This document shows positions 14,025-17,864 of a stretch of 17,864 nucleotides of DNA, piece after piece; the stretch's first letter is position 1, and each line of letters starts with the position of its first letter. A program made the position numbers and the translations under genes. The notes below the pieces were generated by a model. The model was not told where the DNA came from and ran no database searches. It saw nothing but the letters and a program-made list of their open reading frames with translations. The DNA is from an uncultured Verrucomicrobiota bacterium (lineage in GTDB: Bacteria; Verrucomicrobiota; Kiritimatiellia; RFP12; UBA1067): the NCBI GenBank assembly GCA_946543025.1, contig CAMNLN010000030.1:1-17864 (forward strand), in the 5' to 3' direction.

Positions 14025-15092
14025 TCACTTCTCGAACGTAAAGGCTTCCCATGGGATGTTCACCGGCTTCTTCTCGGTGAGGATCTCGTCCGTATGCAGG
14101 AGAAGCGGGAAGTCGGCGGCGGCGAGCTTGCCGGCGGCGATGCGCTTCTTCACGGCGCGCGCCACGCGCACCGCCACTACGAGAGACTCCAGCGTCACGC
14201 CCCTCAGCTCCTCGCGCGCCTCGTCGATGTCCAGCCCGCGCCCGAGCAGGATCCCCACCAGGCGCGTGCGGCCGCCGTACACCGTCACGTACAGGTCGCC
14301 AACGCCCACGCAGAGGTTGTCTAGCGTGCCCGCCCCCTGCAGGTCGAGGAGCCGGCTCATCTCCTTCGCCGCCTGGCCGAACACCGCCGCCTGCGAGTTG
14401 AAGTGCAGCTCCGAGTCCAGCCCGAACGCCCTCTGGTTGAGGCCGATCGTGAGCGCGATGCCGAGCGCGTAGCCGTTCTTGAGCGCCACCGCGCTCTCGA
14501 TCCCCACCACGTCCGTGGAGAGCGAGACGTGGTAGTAGTCCGTCGCCATCATCGCCTTGATCCTGCGCAGCACGTCGAGGTTCTTGCCGCAGAACGCCAC
14601 CTCCGTCTGGTCGTGCGCCACCAGCTCGTAGCTCGTGCAGGGGCCGCCGATCGCGCAGATGTCGCGCCTTACGCCCCTGGCGGCGAGGCGCTCCTCCCAC
14701 ACCTGCGGGTAGCAGAGGAGCCGGCCGTCGTCCCGGTCCAGGAGGCCCTTCGTCACGGAGAGGACGGGGACGTCCGCAGGAATGCGCGGCAGCACCTCCT
14801 CGCCGAACCAGTCCACGCCGAAGCTGGAGACGCCGCCGATGACGAGGTCGGCGCCCTTCACCGCCTCGTCCATCTGCTCGATCTGGTAGAACTCGCAGCC
14901 GGCCGGAAACGGCGGGATGCCCTTCGGGAAATGCTTCGCGAACTTCGGGTGGCGGTTCGTCTTGCGGCATTCGTCGATGATCTCGCGGTCGAGGTGCGTG
15001 CCCACGAGTCGCACCGTGTTGCCGTTCTCGCGGGCGGGAAACGCCAGCGCGCTGCCCATCATGCCCGAACCTATGATTGTGATCGTAGCCAT
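14025..15092 (-). CDS. gpsA: GpsA-like NAD(P)-dependent glycerol-3-phosphate dehydrogenase
   Basis: This 355-residue cytoplasmic enzyme is predicted to interconvert dihydroxyacetone phosphate and sn-glycerol-3-phosphate, feeding phospholipid synthesis. The nucleotide-binding GSGMMG is at residues 8-13. VLSVTKGL, the IGGPCTSYELV block (usually GPSFA or GPSHA), the catalytic K205 in ALKNGYALG, and GVGDLYVTVYGGRTR all sit in family order. Length is typical. One departure is visible: the SRN phosphate-binding signature after the GDL motif reads GRT, so the Arg is kept and the Asn is not. This suggests a divergent branch or a related 2-hydroxyacid phosphate substrate. The ATG at 15092 has AAGGAA ten bases upstream. 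It follows the M14 peptidase by 42 bases in the same operon. The neighbouring genes do not explain its presence here. Confidence 0.82.
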   Translation of the reverse strand: MATITIIGSGMMGSALAFPARENGNTVRLVGTHLDREIIDECRKTNRHPKFAKHFPKGIPPFPAGCEFYQIEQMDEAVKGADLVIGGVSSFGVDWFGEEVLPRIPADVPVLSVTKGLLDRDDGRLLCYPQVWEERLAARGVRRDICAIGGPCTSYELVAHDQTEVAFCGKNLDVLRRIKAMMATDYYHVSLSTDVVGIESAVALKNGYALGIALTIGLNQRAFGLDSELHFNSQAAVFGQAAKEMSRLLDLQGAGTLDNLCVGVGDLYVTVYGGRTRLVGILLGRGLDIDEAREELRGVTLESLVVAVRVARAVKKRIAAGKLAAADFPLLLHTDEILTEKKPVNIPWEAFTFEK

Positions 15093-15134
15093 GTCTTTCT
15101 TGTTCCTTGTTCTGTTTTACAACGCTTCTTGATT

Positions 15135-16391
15135 TCACTTCCCGGACAACTTCGTCTCAGAAGCCTGGCTGCAGGTGCGCGAGGCGGCCTTCAGGAGGCC
15201 GCGGCCGAGCTCGCGGCCCCCGTCCTGCGTAAAGACGCCCCCGCAGAGGGAATAGCCGAACTCGCAGCAGATCGAGAACCAACAGTTCGACAGTCCTTCC
15301 ACCCAGCCGCGCGAGTTCTGGAGGCCCGTCTTGCGCGCCTTCGCGAGACGCGCGTTCTGCCGCTTCGACCCGCCGTCGTCGTACTTGCCGTCGTACACGA
15401 GCGCCTTGCCCTTCTGCTCCTCCGCCCACAGGCGGCGGAACGTCGCCACGCGGTCCGCGAGACGAGGGTTCGGCGTGGAAAACGTAAAGACGTTGTCGGA
15501 CGAGCCGGTCTTGCCGCGGGGCCGGATCATCGGCGAATGGAGGTCGAAGAACACGATCTGCTTCCCTTCCGACTCCGTCACCAGCAGCTTCTTGAATGCC
15601 TTGACCGACGTGTAGATCTCTGCCGTGTAGTCGCGGTTGTGGTCGTGCGGGGCACGGTGTTTCCCCTGGTCCCCGTTCTCCACGCCGTCCTTGTCCATGA
15701 ACGGCACGAACACGCAGTCGGCGTTGTCGCGGATCCACTCGCCCTCCTTCGAGCCGGAGAGGACCTCGTCGATCACGCCCTCCATGACGGCGTTGGCCGT
15801 CGTCTCGCAGGCGTGGTGGCGCGCCGTGAACGCGAAGATCCACTTCGCGTTCCCCTTCCGGCAGGGAATCCGCAGGAGCTCCGTGTCGCGCTTTCCGCTC
15901 TGCGACTTGCAGAGGACGCCGAACGTCACGCCCTCCTTCCCGCGCCAGCGCGTCGTCGCCGCGTCCCAGTGTTTCTGGTTGTAGGGGATCGAGACGGCGA
16001 AGCGCGTCTTGTTCTCGTCGGCGCCGAACGTATAGTCAAAGGCGTTGCCCGGCTCGTGGCGCGTGCCGTCCGAATTCAGCCAGCGCCACGTCGTTCCGCC
16101 GTCGCGGCTGATCGCCGGGCCGAGCGTGGCGAGGTAGTTGAAGCTGTTGGACGGGAACTGGAAGTGGAGCGTGCGCCCGGCCGCGCCGGTGAGCGTGAAG
16201 TCGAAGTGGAACCATTTGTGTTTCGTGTCGCGCAGGTCGGGGGCGACCTTGACGACGCCCGCCGCCTCGTCGATCCTCTCCACCTTCACGTTGCCGCCGG
16301 GATAGTCGCACGTGATCTCGATTGCGCCGTTCGCCGCAAGCGCCACGCCGAGCGCCAGCGCGGCCGCCGCGTATCCATGCATTCCCTGCAT
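15135..16391 (-). CDS. exported M14 carboxypeptidase of the cytosolic-carboxypeptidase (CCP) type
   Basis: This 418-residue zinc peptidase should remove C-terminal residues from peptides or side chains. Zinc ligands are H193 and E196 in RHHACE and H285 in FFDLHSP. N252-R253 in HNRDY would bind the substrate carboxylate and E377 in CCEFGYS is the likely general base, so the active site is complete. Before it, about 24-150, lies the beta-sandwich typical of CCP/AGBL peptidases (KWFHFDFTLTG, PAISRDGGTTWRW). Unlike those, it starts with a hydrophobic leader (GYAAAALALGVALAANGA), so it is probably periplasmic. I prefer the ATG at 16391, with AGGAAG five bases upstream; the GTG at 16397 falls on that ribosome site. 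It lies 18 bases after the glycosidase gene and 42 before the dehydrogenase. The substrate is unknown; peptidoglycan stem peptides or Glu-rich tails are conceivable. Confidence 0.8.
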   Translation of the reverse strand: MQGMHGYAAAALALGVALAANGAIEITCDYPGGNVKVERIDEAAGVVKVAPDLRDTKHKWFHFDFTLTGAAGRTLHFQFPSNSFNYLATLGPAISRDGGTTWRWLNSDGTRHEPGNAFDYTFGADENKTRFAVSIPYNQKHWDAATTRWRGKEGVTFGVLCKSQSGKRDTELLRIPCRKGNAKWIFAFTARHHACETTANAVMEGVIDEVLSGSKEGEWIRDNADCVFVPFMDKDGVENGDQGKHRAPHDHNRDYTAEIYTSVKAFKKLLVTESEGKQIVFFDLHSPMIRPRGKTGSSDNVFTFSTPNPRLADRVATFRRLWAEEQKGKALVYDGKYDDGGSKRQNARLAKARKTGLQNSRGWVEGLSNCWFSICCEFGYSLCGGVFTQDGGRELGRGLLKAASRTCSQASETKLSGK

Positions 16392-16409
16392 GACCACTTC
16401 CTTTCTTGT

Positions 16410-17864
16410 TTACTTTCCCTTGCGCAGGGGCACGGCGGCCCTTTCGGCGACCAGCACCGGCGAGTCCCACATCGGCAGGTCGGAGATGACCGTCTTGCCG
16501 TCCTCGTAGGAGAGCTTGCCGGCGGGGATCTCGAACGCGCGGCCCGTGATCATCTCCACCCAGAGGAGGTCCGCCAGACGCCCCGGCACCTTGAACGTCA
16601 CGCGGTCGAAGCCGAGCTCGTGCGTGGGGATGCGGTCGGAGAGCCAGTAGAACCGCAGGGGCTTCCCGAACCGCGTGAAGCGGACCGCCTTCAGCGTGTG
16701 GTGCGCCGTGTCGCGCGGATCGTAGCGCGCCGTCACGTCGTAGGCGAGGTTCTCGTCCATCCGCTTCGGCAGCGTGTCGTCGTCGATGAGGCTGAACACG
16801 TGCTGCATCGCGTAGTAGCTCGGGCGGCGGTAGATGAAGTCCTTCAGCGTGTTCGAGCGCACGAGGCCGAAGCTCTGCAGCATGAAGGTGTACTGCAGGT
16901 CGATCAGCGTGAAGATGCTCGACGGGATCGACCGCGAAGCGTCGTCGATCGTCCGCCGGAGGTCCCACTTCGCCTGCGCGTACTCCGACCACTCGATGCG
17001 CTTGAGCGCGTGGCCGAACTCAAGCTGCGACGGGCATCCCGTCTCGCCCTGCAGGATCTCGAACGTGTCGCTGTAGCCCTTGACGAGCTTGAGCAGCCGC
17101 TCGGCGCGCTTCTTGAACGCGTCGTCCGGGTTCGGCGTGTACGGATGGTAGATGAAGTACGAGCCGAGGTCGAGCGCGTTCTCGGCCTTGAGCTTCTCGA
17201 GCACGCACGTGTAGTCGTCGGGGAACGTGATCGCCGTGCAGAGGCACTTCGCCGTCGGCTGGATGGCGCGGATCGTCTTCGCCGTCCGGTAGAACATCTC
17301 CGCATAGTCCGGCCCCTGGCGGAACGGCTCGTTCCAGATCTCCCATTCGTCCACCACGTCCTTGTAGCGCTCGACGCAGGCCGTCACGTAGCGCAGCCAC
17401 GCCGCGAACGCCTCCGGGTTGCCCGTCACGGGCTTGATCTTCATGCCGAGGTTGAAGTCGCTCCCGTACAGGGGGTTGCCGTACGAGAGGCAGATCCACG
17501 GCTTCACGCCCATGGCCGCCATCTCGCGCACCTGCGGGTCGAGCCAGGCGAAGTCGTACACGCCCTTCTCCCGCTCGGTCTTCGCCCAGCCGGAGAAGAG
17601 GCGCCCGCGCTTCGCGCCGAGCGGCCCGAGGAAACGCTTCATCACGTCCCAGCGCGCGTAGTCGCGGTCGAGCGTCTCGCAGCCGATGGACCACTTGGAG
17701 GACTTGATGTCCTTCGCGTTGCGCACGGCGAGCCGCCCGACCTCCTTCAGCCCGGGGTCGAGCGTGTTCAGCTTCGCCCACGTCACGCACGGCTTCTCGC
17801 CCTTGGCGAGCGGATCGTCGTGCTCGTTCCAGGCGTCCTCGCCCTTGTCCTTCGCCAGCGCCGC
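16410..17864 (-). CDS. clan GH-A glycoside hydrolase (GH39-like), N-terminus beyond the window
   Basis: The frame is open to the window edge, so the 484 residues seen are the C-terminal part of a longer protein; the internal GTG at 17786 is not a convincing start. The (beta/alpha)8 glycosidase fold is indicated by FSGWAKTEREKGVYDFAWLD, VKPWICLSYGNPLYG and the acid/base block EIWNEPF, Glu at visible residue 179. The nucleophile block is ILQGETGCPS, Glu at visible residue 274. The spacing and Asn-Glu-Pro motif are those of retaining clan GH-A enzymes. GH39 xylosidase-like proteins are the nearest by eye, but GH5- or GH79-like families cannot be excluded. A short beta-rich tail follows (TFKVPGRLADLLWVEMITGR), as in many of these enzymes. 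It is probably the first visible gene of the operon with the M14 peptidase and the dehydrogenase. Confidence 0.78.
   Translation of the reverse strand, partial: AALAKDKGEDAWNEHDDPLAKGEKPCVTWAKLNTLDPGLKEVGRLAVRNAKDIKSSKWSIGCETLDRDYARWDVMKRFLGPLGAKRGRLFSGWAKTEREKGVYDFAWLDPQVREMAAMGVKPWICLSYGNPLYGSDFNLGMKIKPVTGNPEAFAAWLRYVTACVERYKDVVDEWEIWNEPFRQGPDYAEMFYRTAKTIRAIQPTAKCLCTAITFPDDYTCVLEKLKAENALDLGSYFIYHPYTPNPDDAFKKRAERLLKLVKGYSDTFEILQGETGCPSQLEFGHALKRIEWSEYAQAKWDLRRTIDDASRSIPSSIFTLIDLQYTFMLQSFGLVRSNTLKDFIYRRPSYYAMQHVFSLIDDDTLPKRMDENLAYDVTARYDPRDTAHHTLKAVRFTRFGKPLRFYWLSDRIPTHELGFDRVTFKVPGRLADLLWVEMITGRAFEIPAGKLSYEDGKTVISDLPMWDSPVLVAERAAVPLRKGK

Noticed and set aside
16392..16397. GTG start at 16397 for the M14 peptidase
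   Set aside because: It falls on the AGGAAG ribosome site itself, whereas the ATG at 16391 has suitable spacing.
1..17864. CRISPR array, tRNA, rRNA, insertion sequence or attachment sites
   Set aside because: No spaced identical repeats of CRISPR type, no cloverleaf or conserved rRNA segments, and no transposase or integrase frame were seen by reading; short RNA genes could still be missed without a covariance search.

Overview
The window is GC-rich DNA in which every convincing gene lies on the minus strand. No rRNA, tRNA, CRISPR array or transposase was seen. Several features point to a polysaccharide-degrading member of the Kiritimatiellota/Verrucomicrobiota (PVC) group, probably a metagenome contig. 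These are two large GH106-type rhamnosidases, a third (clan GH-A) glycosidase, a secreted beta-helix protein with autotransporter-associated strand repeats and PA14-like modules, Tat-type leaders, and no SusC/SusD pair. The taxonomic call is inference from gene content, not from a marker gene.

In the direction of transcription (high to low coordinates) there are three blocks. Block A (17864 to about 13950) holds the C-terminal part of a clan GH-A glycosidase, an exported M14 carboxypeptidase of the cytosolic-carboxypeptidase type, and a GpsA-like NAD-dependent glycerol-3-phosphate dehydrogenase. It ends with a 23-residue orphan Tat leader just after the dehydrogenase stop. Block B (13931 to 10571) is a single gene for a 1084-residue secreted beta-helix/PA14 protein, with its own extended -10 promoter and a strong hairpin in its leader. 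Block C (10481 to 157) is a five-gene run with gaps of 13 to 66 bases: long GH106, small propeller-like secreted protein, Tat-exported calcineurin-type phosphoesterase, OPA-family sugar-phosphate antiporter, and a second shorter GH106. A new promoter then starts inside the last codons of the second GH106 and drives a gene that begins at the left edge.

The three promoters share one architecture: a TTGC-like -35, exactly 18 bases of spacer, and a TGY extension directly before a TATNRT/TATCAT -10. They also settle two start codons, because the longest open frames for the long GH106 and the beta-helix protein begin upstream of or inside the promoter. Between blocks B and C lies a degenerate 7-base tandem array with an inverted copy beside the block C promoter.

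Functionally, block C looks like a locus for rhamnose-containing glycans. The signal peptides put the GH106 enzymes, the phosphoesterase and the propeller protein outside the cytoplasm, and the antiporter sits in the inner membrane. Pairing rhamnosidases with a sugar-phosphate antiporter and an exported phosphoesterase is unusual and is the most interesting biological lead here. The two GH106 genes are a duplication that keeps at least two tracts of 90 or more identical bases, while one copy carries an extra domain of about 155 residues.
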